From JAJYVT01 sp035534455 (lineage in GTDB: Bacteria; Actinomycetota; Acidimicrobiia; Acidimicrobiales; RAAP-2): a stretch of 64,000 nucleotides of DNA. Positions 16,533-24,899 of the stretch are shown here, one piece after another. Location: NCBI GenBank assembly GCA_035534455.1, contig DATLRV010000022.1:1-64000 (forward strand), given 5' to 3'. Made by a program: the position numbers and the translations under genes. The notes under the pieces were generated by a model, which did not search any database, was not told the origin of the DNA, and saw only the letters and a program-made list of their open reading frames with translations. Within the stretch, counting starts at the first letter, position 1; each line of letters starts with the position of its first letter.

Positions 16533-17573
16533 GTGACAGCTACCTCGGAGGACTCCGCGGGCGTCGTGGTCGTGGGCGCCGGGTCGTGGGGGACGACGAT
16601 CGCGCGCCTGCTTTCGACGAAGGGGCCCGCGACGCTCTGGGCGCGCTCCGCGGAGCTTGCCGAGCTCCTGACCACGACCCGCGAGAACCCGCGCTACCTT
16701 CCGGGCGTCCGGCTCCCCGGCACGCTGCGCGTGACCCCCTCGCTTGCCGACGCGGTCGGGGACGCCGCCGTCGTCCTCGTCGCCGTGCCGTCCCACGGGT
16801 TCCGTGCGGTGCTCGAGATGATGGCCCCCTCGCTCCCTGCGCACGCCGCCGTGGTCAGCCTCACCAAGGGCATCGAAGCGGGGACGAACCGGCGGATGTC
16901 CGAGATCGTCGCCGAGGTGCTGCCGCACCGTCCGGTGGGGGTGCTCACCGGCCCCAACCTCTCCCACGAGGTGGCTGCGGGGCAGCCTGCCGCGACGGTC
17001 GTCGCCTGCACCGACGCGACGGTCGCCCGTCGGGTCCAACAGGTCCTCCACTGCGCGACGTTCCGGGTCTACACGGGCACCGACGTCGTCGGCTGCGAGG
17101 TCGCCGGGGCGAGCAAGAACGTGATCGCGATCGCGGCGGGCGTGTGCGACGGGCTCGGCTTCGGCGAGAACACCCGTGCCGTGCTCGTGACCCGCGGGCT
17201 CGCCGAACAAACGCGGCTCGGCCTCGCGCTCGGTGGCCACGCCCTGACGTTCGGCGGGCTCGCAGGCGTCGGTGACCTCGTCGCGACCTGCACGAGCGCC
17301 CAGAGCCGGAACAGGTCCGTGGGCTTCGAGCTCGGGAGCGGCCGCAAGCTCTCTGACGTGTTGTCCGGGATGCGCATGGTGGCCGAAGGGGTGCGGACCG
17401 CCGCCCCCCTCGTCGGGCTCGCGCAGGCCCACGCCGTCGAGCTGCCCATCGCCGCGCAGGTCGCCGCGCTCGTCGCCGGTGACACCTCCCCCGAGGACGC
17501 CCTCGCGGCGTTGATGGAGCGGCCGCCGAGGCCCGAGTGGGACGACCCCCTGCTGCGCGGGGTGCGCGGGTGA
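16533..17573 (+). CDS. gpsA: glycerol-3-phosphate dehydrogenase [NAD(P)+]
   Basis: A 346-residue cytosolic enzyme that reduces dihydroxyacetone phosphate to sn-glycerol-3-phosphate for phospholipid synthesis. The N-terminal Rossmann motif VVVGAGSWGTTIARLL, the VPSHGFRAVL segment, LTKGIE, LTGPNLSHEVAAGQP, the active-site lysine region EVAGASKNVIAIAAG, and FGGLAGVGDLVATCTS with RNRSVG are all in the canonical order, and length is normal. The start is GTG 16533, 9 nt after a TAGGCT element. The stop overlaps the cyclase start in GTGA, so the two are probably co-transcribed. Confidence 0.95.
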   Translation: MTATSEDSAGVVVVGAGSWGTTIARLLSTKGPATLWARSAELAELLTTTRENPRYLPGVRLPGTLRVTPSLADAVGDAAVVLVAVPSHGFRAVLEMMAPSLPAHAAVVSLTKGIEAGTNRRMSEIVAEVLPHRPVGVLTGPNLSHEVAAGQPAATVVACTDATVARRVQQVLHCATFRVYTGTDVVGCEVAGASKNVIAIAAGVCDGLGFGENTRAVLVTRGLAEQTRLGLALGGHALTFGGLAGVGDLVATCTSAQSRNRSVGFELGSGRKLSDVLSGMRMVAEGVRTAAPLVGLAQAHAVELPIAAQVAALVAGDTSPEDALAALMERPPRPEWDDPLLRGVRG

Positions 17574-18805
17574 GCACCGACGTGGACGCACTGGCCCGCG
17601 TTCGCAAGGTGCTCCGTGCGGCGGGCGCCTCGGATGACGACATCGACGATGCGGCGGGCCGCGAGAACCTGGACCTCCTCGCGGTCGACGTGCTCACGGT
17701 GCCATCGGGCAGGCGGTACACCTCCGTCGAGGTCAGCAACGAGACGGGCCTGCCGCTCGCGGTACTGAAGCGGATGTGGCGTGCGCTCGGGTTTCTCGAG
17801 CCCGATGACGACGACGCCCTGCTCACCGAGCTCGACCTCGGCGCGGCACGAGACCTCCGCCAGCTCCTCGACTTGGGGGTGACGGACCCGGACACAGCGC
17901 TGCAGCTCGCCCGAGTCCTGGGCTCGTCGATGGCACGGGTCGCCGAGGCGAGCCTGCTCCGGGGAGCCGATGCCCTCGGCGCGGCCGACGACGACGTTGC
18001 CGCTGCGGACGCGTTCGCTGCGGTCGCGGAACAGACGCTCCCGGCGATGGCACGCTTGCTCGAGTTCGCCTGGCGCAGGCACATGCAGGCCGTTGCGCGC
18101 CGCGCCGTCCTGTTGCGCGCGGCCGTGCGGGACGCGGGGTCCGGACCGGTCGTCGCCGTCGGCTTCGCGGACATGGTGGGGTTCACGCTGCTGAGCCAGC
18201 ATCTCGGTGGCGACGAGCTCGCCGTCGTCGTCCGCCGCTTCGAGGAGATCTCCTACGACGTGGTTGCCGCCCATGGCGGCAGGGTCGTCAAGACCATCGG
18301 CGACGAGGTGATGTTCGTGGTGAGCGACTCCGCGGCGGCGGCCCGAATCGGGCTCGATCTCGCCGCGGCGTATGCGGACGACGACCTCCTCGGCGACGTC
18401 CGCGTCGGGCTCGCCGCGGGGCCCGTGCTCGTGCGCGACGGCGACTACTTCGGTGCGACGGTCAACCTCGCCGCCCGCATCGTCCAGATCGCCGAGCCCG
18501 GGACGGTGCTCGTCTCCGACGATCTCCACACGATGCTCGAGGCTTGCGCCGCCGGTGAGTTCGGAGGGGGGCCGCTCCGCCCCCGGGTCCTGAAGGACGT
18601 CGGGAGGGTGCAACTGTGGTCCTGCCGGCGCCGGACGGACGAGAAGGGCGACACGACCGCACGCGCCGAGGCGAGGCGCGCGCGCAGGGAGCGGCTCGGC
18701 CGGGTGCTTCGCGACCTCGGGGAGCTGCGCGCCGCCGGCCAGCGAGCGGTGACCGGCAACCGACCGGGGGCGTCAGCCCGTAACGACGCCACGACCTCGG
18801 CGTGA
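17570..18805 (+). CDS. class III adenylate cyclase with N-terminal regulatory domain
   Basis: A 411-residue soluble cyclase. The C-terminal catalytic domain (about 190-350) keeps the metal-binding aspartates D201 in VGFADMVGFTLLSQ and D245 in KTIGDEVMF, followed by DVRVGLAAGPVLVRDGDYFGATVNLAARI. The GDYFGATVNLAARI block is the usual catalytic Asn/Arg region. The first 170 residues form an alpha-helical domain (SGRRYTSVEVSNETGLPLAV, KRMWRALGFLEPDDDD) like the autoinhibitory N-terminus of the pH-sensing mycobacterial cyclase Rv1264; that match is from memory. The product is probably cAMP, and I cannot rule out cGMP. The C-terminal 60 residues are basic and low complexity. It is coupled to gpsA. 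Confidence 0.88.
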   Translation: MSTDVDALARVRKVLRAAGASDDDIDDAAGRENLDLLAVDVLTVPSGRRYTSVEVSNETGLPLAVLKRMWRALGFLEPDDDDALLTELDLGAARDLRQLLDLGVTDPDTALQLARVLGSSMARVAEASLLRGADALGAADDDVAAADAFAAVAEQTLPAMARLLEFAWRRHMQAVARRAVLLRAAVRDAGSGPVVAVGFADMVGFTLLSQHLGGDELAVVVRRFEEISYDVVAAHGGRVVKTIGDEVMFVVSDSAAAARIGLDLAAAYADDDLLGDVRVGLAAGPVLVRDGDYFGATVNLAARIVQIAEPGTVLVSDDLHTMLEACAAGEFGGGPLRPRVLKDVGRVQLWSCRRRTDEKGDTTARAEARRARRERLGRVLRDLGELRAAGQRAVTGNRPGASARNDATTSA

Positions 18806-18820
18806 CGTGCGGGCGTAGGG

Positions 18821-18888
18821 TTCACGCCGCCCGACCGTTCACGCCGCCCGACCGTTCACGCCGCCCGGCCTTTCACGTCGCCCGGCCC
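18821..18888. repeat. 17-bp tandem repeat, four copies
   Basis: Units TTCACGCCGCCCGACCG at 18821-18837 and 18838-18854 are identical. Two more, at 18855-18871 and 18872-18888, have 2-4 changes. The array fills most of the gap between the convergent cyclase and mannosidase genes. Another 17-bp array of different sequence is at 24118. Confidence 0.95.
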
Positions 18889-18890
18889 CG

Positions 18891-18920
18891 CCGTCGTCAG
18901 ATCCTGCCGTCGTCAGATCC
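18891..18920. repeat. 16-bp-spaced direct duplication over the mannosidase stop codon
   Basis: CCGTCGTCAGATCC occurs at 18891-18904 and again at 18907-18920. The second copy contains the stop codon of the minus-strand mannosidase gene, so the first copy is a duplicated piece of that gene's 3' end. Confidence 0.9.
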
Positions 18921-21609
18921 CCGGCATCCGCATCGTCGCGACGCCGTGCGGACGGAGCTCGAACCCGCCGTCGAACGGCTCGACGGGTGAGCCGAGGAGG
19001 TCCACGAGCCATCCGGACTGCTCCCCGACGCGCACGGACGCGGGCGAGCTCGTCGGGTTGAACACCCGGACTTCGACGACCCCCCCCTCCCGCCGAACGG
19101 CGCTGACCTCGGCGCCCCGCACGTCCAGCGCGCCCCCCGAATCCGGGCGCCAGCCACCGCCGAAGGACACGACCACGTCGAAGGGCTCGAGGACGTCGTC
19201 GGCGAGCGCCCACGGATCCACGTCGCCGAGGGCAAGCGCATATCGCAGTTCGACCGGCCTGCCGAGCAGCTGGAGACCTTCGACCGGCGTGAGCGGCCCA
19301 GCGGGGAACGGCCGATAGCTCATCCCGAGCCGGGACAGCATGCCCGTCGACCGCAGCACGGTGAGGGCGATGGCGTGGGCACGGGCCTGGTGCCCGTTGC
19401 CGGTCACGTCGACGAGCTCGTACTCGGTGACCCCGTCGTGGACGACCGTGAGCCCGCCGGCTCGGACGAATCTGCGGGAAGGGAACGTGGGAAGTCCGAG
19501 CTCGTCGGGGCGACCCTCCGCCTCGAGGCCGCGTTCCACGGTGCCGAAGGCGCTCTCCGCCTCCGAGCCCGCGGCGGGCTGGGGCAGCGGGAGGTGGACG
19601 CGCACCCGGTGGTCGCACGAAGGGTTCACGAAGCGCGTCGTCACCCGCAGCGCGGCGTCGTCCGCGCGCAGCTCCAGGGTGGTCGTGACCTCGACCTGGC
19701 GTGTGCCGACCCTGCGTTGCGACGACGTCTCGGCGTGGTCGGGCCAGCGATAGTGCGCGGTTACCGCGACGCGGGCACGGACCGGCCCGCGTTCGAGGAC
19801 CTCGACGGCCACCTGTTCGGGGCGGTCGACGAGAACGTCGCTCCCCGGGGGCGAGTAGTTGTAGGAGTCGCCGAGGTCGCCGCCGTCGACGAGGCGCCCG
19901 AAACCGGACAGGCCGTCGACCGAGAAGGTGCCGTCGGACGGGTCGACCCCCACGCTGACGAGCCCGTTGGACACGTAGACGGCTTCGCCCGCGTCCTCGA
20001 CCCCCACCGGGTGGGCGAGGGCGGCTGGAGCGAACGTGCGCCAGCCGAATCCGGGGACCGACGCCACACGGGCGACGACGCGCCGGATCGGGTGCTGGTC
20101 GAGTCGGACGCGGACCTGCGCGGTCGGACGGGCGCCGAGGCGCGCCATGAGGTCCTCCTTCGCTCGTGCGATCGGGAGCTCGGGGCGCTCGTCGGGCCCG
20201 ATGGCCACGGTCACGTCGATGCCGGACTCGTCCTCGTCGATGGCCACGTCCTGGACCCAGGCGTCCGTGTCGATCCTCGCGCCGTCGATCATTCCGAGGA
20301 TCGTGCGGACGGTCTGGGCGTCGAGGGTGAGCGTCCCGGGTAGTCCGGCCCGCTCTGAGACCAGCTGCACTGCCCCGGCCGAGCCCGTCGGCATGCCGGC
20401 CCCCTCGCGCGGGAGCTCGTCGGAGACGACGACCTCGACCAAACCGCTGCGCTCGCGCGCCGACGGGTTCACCACCACCGGGCCCGGGGCGGCGAGCGAC
20501 GTGGCCAGCCCGCGGAGTGCTCGGGAGGCGAGCTCCTGGGCGATCGCACGGGCGGCGGCGAACCGCTGGAGCACCTCGTCGACGACGTCGTCGACCGAGC
20601 ATGCGCAGATGGAGTCGTGGGCGGCGTTCCGGACGACCTCCCTCCAGGCGAGCTCGAGCTGTGGCGCGGGCCACGAGGCTTGAGGGAGGAACAGCGCCGC
20701 GTAGGGCTCGGCTCGCCGTTCGAGGGCACGTTCGGTGGCGGCGGCCGCCCGCTTCACGTCCACTCGGTTCGACGTCACCCCCATGAGCAGGTTGGCGCGG
20801 GCCCCGGAGCGGAGCTCGCCCTCCCAGCGCGCGAGGCCGTCCATCGAGGTCCGTGCGAGGTACTCGGGCAGGGAGGTGATCTCGAAGCGGAGGTCGGCTT
20901 GGAGCGCGTTGGCCTCCGCCACGACGCATCCCAACCCTTCCTGGGGTGCAAGGTGGTCCGACCCGTTCATGAAGAGCAGGTCCGACACGAGGAACGGACC
21001 GATCTGCTCGAGGTGGTCGGCGGCGCGCCGGACGAGCGCCTTCGCGTCGTCGGGCAGCAGCGATCCGTTGCCGTACCCGAACGGGAGGTACTCGGCGCGG
21101 ACCGACGACCCGTCCGGCGACTCCCAGACGAAGCCGGTCGACGTGATCGCGGACGGGACGCCGCGCCAGACCACGGCGTGCTCGAAGCCGGCCAGCCCGA
21201 GGATCTGGGGCATCTGCGCCACGTGGCCGAACATGTCGGGGAGGTAGCCCACCCGCATCGCCCCGCCGAAGGCCGCACCCCGCCGCACCCCCATCTGGAG
21301 GTTGCGCACGATCGTCTCGGGTGAGACGAGGAACTCGTCCATGAGCGTGTACCAGGGCCCGACGGCGAGGCGCTCCGCCGCGACGAGATCCCGGATCCGT
21401 CCCTCGGCTTCCGGGCGAACCTCCAGGTAGTCGTCGATCGCCGCGAGCTGACCGTCGAAGAGGAACCGCGTGTACGAGGGGTCGGACTCCATGAGGGAGA
21501 GGAGCTGGTCGACCACGTCGACGAGCCGGAGGCGGAAGGACTGGAACGGCTCGTACCACTCGCGGTCCCAGTGGGTGTGCGGCACGATCGCGACGCGGCG
21601 AGGCTCCAT
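18913..21609 (-). CDS. glycoside hydrolase family 38 alpha-mannosidase
   Basis: An 898-residue retaining alpha-mannosidase, no signal peptide, so probably cytosolic. The N-terminal GH38 motif HTHWDREW (11-18) supplies zinc ligands H11 and D15. MRVGYLPDMFGHVAQMPQIL near residue 120 has the family Asp nucleophile, and LLFMNGSDHLAP is a further conserved block. The middle helical part (VVRNAAHDSICACSVDDVV) and the large C-terminal beta domain are complete. Length matches bacterial GH38 enzymes. Related enzymes act on mannose-containing glycans or mannosylglycerate; the substrate is not evident here. ATG 21609 follows a TAACCT element by 8 nt. No sugar transporter is adjacent. Confidence 0.92.
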   Translation of the reverse strand: MEPRRVAIVPHTHWDREWYEPFQSFRLRLVDVVDQLLSLMESDPSYTRFLFDGQLAAIDDYLEVRPEAEGRIRDLVAAERLAVGPWYTLMDEFLVSPETIVRNLQMGVRRGAAFGGAMRVGYLPDMFGHVAQMPQILGLAGFEHAVVWRGVPSAITSTGFVWESPDGSSVRAEYLPFGYGNGSLLPDDAKALVRRAADHLEQIGPFLVSDLLFMNGSDHLAPQEGLGCVVAEANALQADLRFEITSLPEYLARTSMDGLARWEGELRSGARANLLMGVTSNRVDVKRAAAATERALERRAEPYAALFLPQASWPAPQLELAWREVVRNAAHDSICACSVDDVVDEVLQRFAAARAIAQELASRALRGLATSLAAPGPVVVNPSARERSGLVEVVVSDELPREGAGMPTGSAGAVQLVSERAGLPGTLTLDAQTVRTILGMIDGARIDTDAWVQDVAIDEDESGIDVTVAIGPDERPELPIARAKEDLMARLGARPTAQVRVRLDQHPIRRVVARVASVPGFGWRTFAPAALAHPVGVEDAGEAVYVSNGLVSVGVDPSDGTFSVDGLSGFGRLVDGGDLGDSYNYSPPGSDVLVDRPEQVAVEVLERGPVRARVAVTAHYRWPDHAETSSQRRVGTRQVEVTTTLELRADDAALRVTTRFVNPSCDHRVRVHLPLPQPAAGSEAESAFGTVERGLEAEGRPDELGLPTFPSRRFVRAGGLTVVHDGVTEYELVDVTGNGHQARAHAIALTVLRSTGMLSRLGMSYRPFPAGPLTPVEGLQLLGRPVELRYALALGDVDPWALADDVLEPFDVVVSFGGGWRPDSGGALDVRGAEVSAVRREGGVVEVRVFNPTSSPASVRVGEQSGWLVDLLGSPVEPFDGGFELRPHGVATMRMPGI

Positions 21610-21617
21610 GGAAACCC

Positions 21618-21623
21618 AGGTTA
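21618..21623 (-). promoter_or_regulatory. -10 element TAACCT of the mannosidase gene (leaderless)
   Basis: On the minus strand TAACCT ends 8 nt before the ATG at 21609. Confidence 0.5.
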
Positions 21624-21714
21624 TGGCGGCAGCGGGTCCGCACCCCCCGCGTTGCGACCGGCCACACCCACGGTGCGCTCCGCGCGGTGGCGGCGTGGCG
21701 GGTCCTCCCCTCGG

Positions 21715-21720
21715 TACGGT
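21715..21720 (+). promoter_or_regulatory. -10 element TACGGT upstream of the rpiB unit
   Basis: TACGGT ends 8 nt before ATG 21729, the start of a short ORF that overlaps the rpiB start. It would serve the rpiB-rnhB transcript. Confidence 0.45.
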
Positions 21721-21728
21721 GGGCGATC

Positions 21729-21800
21729 ATGAGCTCGAGCGCAAGCGCCCAAGGAGCTGAGCGTCCGTCCACGGAGTCGGTCATGAGTGCGCGGACATGA
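21729..21800 (+). CDS. possible leaderless leader ORF overlapping rpiB
   Basis: A 23-codon ORF, ATG 21729 to TGA 21798-21800, serine-rich (MSSSASAQGAERPSTESV, ending MSART). Its start sits 8 nt after TACGGT and its stop overlaps the rpiB ATG at 21797 by the four bases ATGA. rpiB has no clear Shine-Dalgarno sequence, so translation may be handed over from this ORF. The layout is visible in sequence; the function is inferred. Confidence 0.4.
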   Translation: MSSSASAQGAERPSTESVMSART

Positions 21801-22213
21801 GGGTCGCCTTCGGGACCGACGAGCGGACGCCCGTGACCGAGGTGGTCGTCGAACGGTTGCGCCGCTCGGGGCATGACGTCGCGGTCGTCGCGGACGGCAC
21901 CGACTGGCCCGACGCGGGCCGAGCAGTGGGGGAGGCGGTGGTCTCGGGCCGCGCGGACCGAGGAGTGGTGTGCTGCACGACCGGGACGGGGGTGTCGATC
22001 GCGGCGAACAAGGTCCCAGGAGTACGTGCGGCGCTGTGCACGGATGCTGCCACCGCGGTCGGCGCACGCCGGTGGAACGACGCGAACGTCCTCGCCTTCG
22101 GGCTTCGCCTAACGACCGAGGCCGTGGCTGCAGAGATGCTCGATGCCTTCCTGCACACCGACGCCGACCCCGACGAGGTGCCCACGGTCGCCAAGGTCGA
22201 GGCGCACTCGTGA
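21797..22213 (+). CDS. rpiB: RpiB/LacAB-family sugar-phosphate isomerase
   Basis: A 138-residue protein of the RpiB/LacAB family. Members interconvert ribose-5-phosphate and ribulose-5-phosphate, or other phosphosugars. The signature GVVCCTTGTGVSIAANKVPG is near residue 55-75, with the active-site cysteine and the GTG-SIAANK loop, then CTDAATAVGARRWNDANVLAFG. The early FGTDERTPVTEVV replaces the commoner G-DHAG motif, so the substrate might differ from ribose-5-phosphate. It is slightly shorter than the usual 145-160 residues. It overlaps the rnhB start (GTGA). Confidence 0.85.
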   Translation: MRVAFGTDERTPVTEVVVERLRRSGHDVAVVADGTDWPDAGRAVGEAVVSGRADRGVVCCTTGTGVSIAANKVPGVRAALCTDAATAVGARRWNDANVLAFGLRLTTEAVAAEMLDAFLHTDADPDEVPTVAKVEAHS

Positions 22214-23073
22214 CGGCGGTTGCCGCTGGAGCGGGTCCGGCGGCGCGGGCGCCCGGACGCCGCCCGACGCTCGAGGTGGAGCGCCGCCTCTGGCGCGCGG
22301 GGCACCGGTGGGTGGCGGGCATCGACGAGGTGGGTCGTGGCGCGTGGGCGGGTCCGCTGAGCGTGGGCGTCGCGGTGGTGCACGCCGGCGTCCGCACCCG
22401 GAGCCTCCCGCACTGGTTGCGGGACTCAAAGATGCTGCCGGAGGAGCGCCGTGAGCTGGTGTTCGACGATGTCGCCCGTTGGTGCGCGGACGCGGCCGTC
22501 GGCCACGCGACGGCCGAAGAGTGCGACCGGTACGGCATGACGCGCGCCTGGCGCCTGGCGGCGCACCGGGCGCTCGGGTCGCTGGAGGTGGTTCCCGACG
22601 CGCTAGTCATCGACGGCCCGTACGACTTCCTGCGCGCACGGGTCCCGCAACACGTCGCGTCGGACGGCGACGAGGCCGACGACAATGCGCTCCTCGACGT
22701 GCCGACGGTGCGCCAGGGCAGCTTCGACCTCGACGATGGGGCCGACGATGGGGCGGCCGATGCGGCCGGCGAGAGCGGCGGGCCGGGTTCGCTCGATGAC
22801 GAGTGCGAGCTCCCCTTCGCTCCGGTGCCCGCAACGGTCCTCACGATGGTCGGCGGCGACGCGCGCTGCGCCGCAGTGGCGGCCGCGTCGGTACTCGCCA
22901 AGGTCGTGCGGGACCGTTTGATGCGCGAGGAGTCCGTGCACTTCCCGCCCTACGGGTTCGACCGGAACAAGGGGTACCCGTCGCCCCACCACCAGATGGC
23001 GCTGCGGGGCTATGGGCTCTCGGCGATCCACCGGCGCAGCTGGGCGTTCGTGGCCGACCTTCCGTGGCGATGA
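22210..23073 (+). CDS. rnhB: ribonuclease HII with a long acidic insertion
   Basis: A 287-residue RNase HII that cuts RNA embedded in DNA and removes misincorporated ribonucleotides. The four catalytic acids are visible: D39 and E40 in AGIDEVGRGAWAGP, D135 in LVIDG, and D235 in AAASVLAKVVRD. Family members are normally 190-260 residues. The extra length is an insertion at about 140-205, between the LVIDG strand and VGGDA, rich in Asp/Glu/Gly (DLDDGADDGAADAAGESGG) with a small DNA repeat GACGATGGGGC. The fold before and after it is intact, so the insertion is probably a surface loop near the active site. The start overlaps the rpiB stop. Confidence 0.93.
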   Translation: MTAVAAGAGPAARAPGRRPTLEVERRLWRAGHRWVAGIDEVGRGAWAGPLSVGVAVVHAGVRTRSLPHWLRDSKMLPEERRELVFDDVARWCADAAVGHATAEECDRYGMTRAWRLAAHRALGSLEVVPDALVIDGPYDFLRARVPQHVASDGDEADDNALLDVPTVRQGSFDLDDGADDGAADAAGESGGPGSLDDECELPFAPVPATVLTMVGGDARCAAVAAASVLAKVVRDRLMREESVHFPPYGFDRNKGYPSPHHQMALRGYGLSAIHRRSWAFVADLPWR

Positions 23074-23138
23074 CGTCGACGCTCGGCGACGAGCTCGAGC
23101 GGCGGCACGGAACTGCGAGGTTCGGACGTCCGCCCTCG

Positions 23139-23144
23139 TAGGAT
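23139..23144 (+). promoter_or_regulatory. -10 element TAGGAT of the DMT transporter gene
   Basis: TAGGAT lies 11 nt before ATG 23156, giving either a leaderless or a very short leader transcript. Confidence 0.4.
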
Positions 23145-23155
23145 AGGACCCTCCG

Positions 23156-24100
23156 ATGGTCTATCTCCTCGCAGTGGGCGCTGCCATCGCCAACGCGATG
23201 ACGAGCGTCCTCCAACGGATGGGGGTCGAGGACGCGCCGGAGTCGGACACGCTCCGGCTCCGCCTCATCGCGCACGCGGTGCGCAACCGCGTCTGGCTCG
23301 CGGGCCTCGGGTTGATGGTGCTCTCGTTCGCCATGCAGGCGACGGCCCTCCACCTCGGCCGCCTCTCAGAAGTCCAGCCGATTCTCACGGCCGAGCTCCT
23401 CTTCCTGGTGGTCATCCTCGGGGTCTGGTTCCAGTTCTCGCTGGGATGGAAGGAGTGGCTCGGATCTGCGGCTGCGGCCCTCGGTCTCGCGGGGTTTCTC
23501 CTCTTCGCGGACCCGGGGCGCGGCAACGGGCGTCCCTCCGCGGTGGACTGGACCGAAGTGGGGATTGGCTGCGCGGTCGCGGTCGCTGCGGGCACCGTGC
23601 TCGCGCAGCGGGGCCCTCGCTGGTGGCGGGCGGCGAGCTTCGGATGGGCGGGCGCCGTCGCCTACGCGTTCGCTGCGGCGTGCACGAAGGAAGTCTCCGC
23701 GTTCGCGGCGCGGGACTGGGTGGCGATCTTCTGGCACTGGCAGACGTACGCGCTCGCGGGCTCGGGGGCTGTCGCCGTGTTCCTCGCGCAGAACGCGTAC
23801 CACGCCGGTCCGATCGCTGCGTCGCAATCGTCGCTCGTCCTCGTCGACCCGCTCGCAAGCATTCTGATCGGCATCGTCCTGTTCAATGACGACCTCCGCA
23901 CCCGGGGAGCCTGGGGCCCCCTCGAGGCGCTCTCGTTGCTGGTGCTCTTCGCCGGAGGGGTGCTGCTCAGCCATTCTCCGCTGATCACCGGGGTCGGTTC
24001 AGGCGACGCGGCCGAGGGCGATCGCCTGCGGCCGCGCTTTCGGCGCCGCTTGACCGCCGCGGGCCCCGAGACGGCGTCCAGCTTCCGTCCCGGCTCCTGA
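23156..24100 (+). CDS. DMT-superfamily (EamA-like) membrane transporter
   Basis: A 314-residue membrane protein with about nine hydrophobic segments, in the two-repeat arrangement of the drug/metabolite transporter superfamily. MVYLLAVGAAIANAMTSVLQRMG opens the first repeat. LGRLSEVQPILTAELLFLVVILG in the first half and GPIAASQSSLVLVDPLASILIGIVLF in the second are matching repeat positions. The substrate is unknown. The last 45 residues are charged and disordered. ATG 23156 is preceded by TAGGAT. A 17-bp tandem repeat array begins 18 bp after the stop. Confidence 0.8.
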   Translation: MVYLLAVGAAIANAMTSVLQRMGVEDAPESDTLRLRLIAHAVRNRVWLAGLGLMVLSFAMQATALHLGRLSEVQPILTAELLFLVVILGVWFQFSLGWKEWLGSAAAALGLAGFLLFADPGRGNGRPSAVDWTEVGIGCAVAVAAGTVLAQRGPRWWRAASFGWAGAVAYAFAAACTKEVSAFAARDWVAIFWHWQTYALAGSGAVAVFLAQNAYHAGPIAASQSSLVLVDPLASILIGIVLFNDDLRTRGAWGPLEALSLLVLFAGGVLLSHSPLITGVGSGDAAEGDRLRPRFRRRLTAAGPETASSFRPGS

Positions 24101-24117
24101 CGAGCCTGCGGCCCCCT

Positions 24118-24202
24118 GAACAGCTCAGCTGGCCGAACAGCTCAGCTGGCTGAACAGCTCAGCTGGCCGAACAGCTCAGCTGGCCGAACCGCTCAGCCGG
24201 CG
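24118..24202. repeat. 17-bp tandem repeat, five copies
   Basis: Unit GAACAGCTCAGCTGGCC at 24118-24134, 24135-24151 (last base T), 24152-24168 and 24169-24185, then a diverged copy at 24186-24202. Each unit contains the near-palindrome CAGCTCAGCTG. The array directly follows the DMT gene stop. Confidence 0.97.
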
Positions 24203-24384
24203 GCGCTCTCCCCCCATCGCCCGGCCCGCCTGCGGTGCTCCTCGACCGCGACGGCGCGCCGTCCGCGCAACCTTTCCGTCGACTCCGCCTCCCTTTCCGT
24301 CCGCTCCGTCCTCTCGGCTCTCGCGTCAGCGGCGCGGCGCCGCTGCCCTGGTGCGACGTGTCCGGCCCACGCGGGGTTGCCAAG

Positions 24385-24824
24385 ATGACCGCCATGGCGC
24401 TCCAAGGGGTCGAGATCCGGCTGGAGGACATCACGAGTGCGACGATCGACACCATCGTCGACGGGCTCTCGTCGTCCAATGCCGGCCGAGCCGACCTGCG
24501 CGACGAATGGGCATGGTAGGAGCTCGCGATCGTGGCCCGCCGCGACGGGGACGTCGTCGGTGGCGCCGTCGGCCGCACGGGGTGGGCGTGGCTCTACGTG
24601 GCCCGGCTGTGGGTGGCCGAGGACCTGCGCGGTGCCGGCTTGGGGACGCGCCTCATGGTGGAGATCGAGGCCCCGGCACGCGAGCGGGGCTGCGTCGGTG
24701 CGTGGCTGGACACCTTCAGCTTCCAGGCACGCCCGTTCTCGAGCGGCTCGGGTACCGGCAGTTCGGCGAGCTTCGTGACTTCCCACCGGGCCACTCCCGG
24801 CATTTCTTGTCGAAGACGTGGTGA
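24385..24824 (+). pseudogene. GNAT-family N-acetyltransferase, disrupted by a stop and a frameshift
   Basis: The frame starting MTAMALQGVEIRLEDI runs to an in-frame TAG at 24517-24519. It then continues in the same frame with a clear GNAT core: LYVARLWVAEDLRGAGLGTRLM holds the acetyl-CoA loop (R-G-A-G-L-G), then WLDTFSFQARPF. At about 24738 one base is missing: the family sequence F-Y-E-R-L-G-Y resumes only in the next frame as ERLGYRQFGELRDFPPGHS and ends at TGA 24822-24824. Two independent lesions make this a dead gene unless the base calls are wrong. The restored product would be about 145 residues. Confidence 0.85.
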
Positions 24825-24899
24825 GCGAGCACCGGGCTACTCGCGGACGCACGTCGCGTCCAGCAGTGACCGTGCGGGCACATCCGGAGGGAGGGTGAG

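Noticed and set aside
24118..24202. Possible CRISPR array
   Set aside because: The 17-bp units are directly adjacent with no spacers and no cas genes are near. It is a simple tandem repeat.
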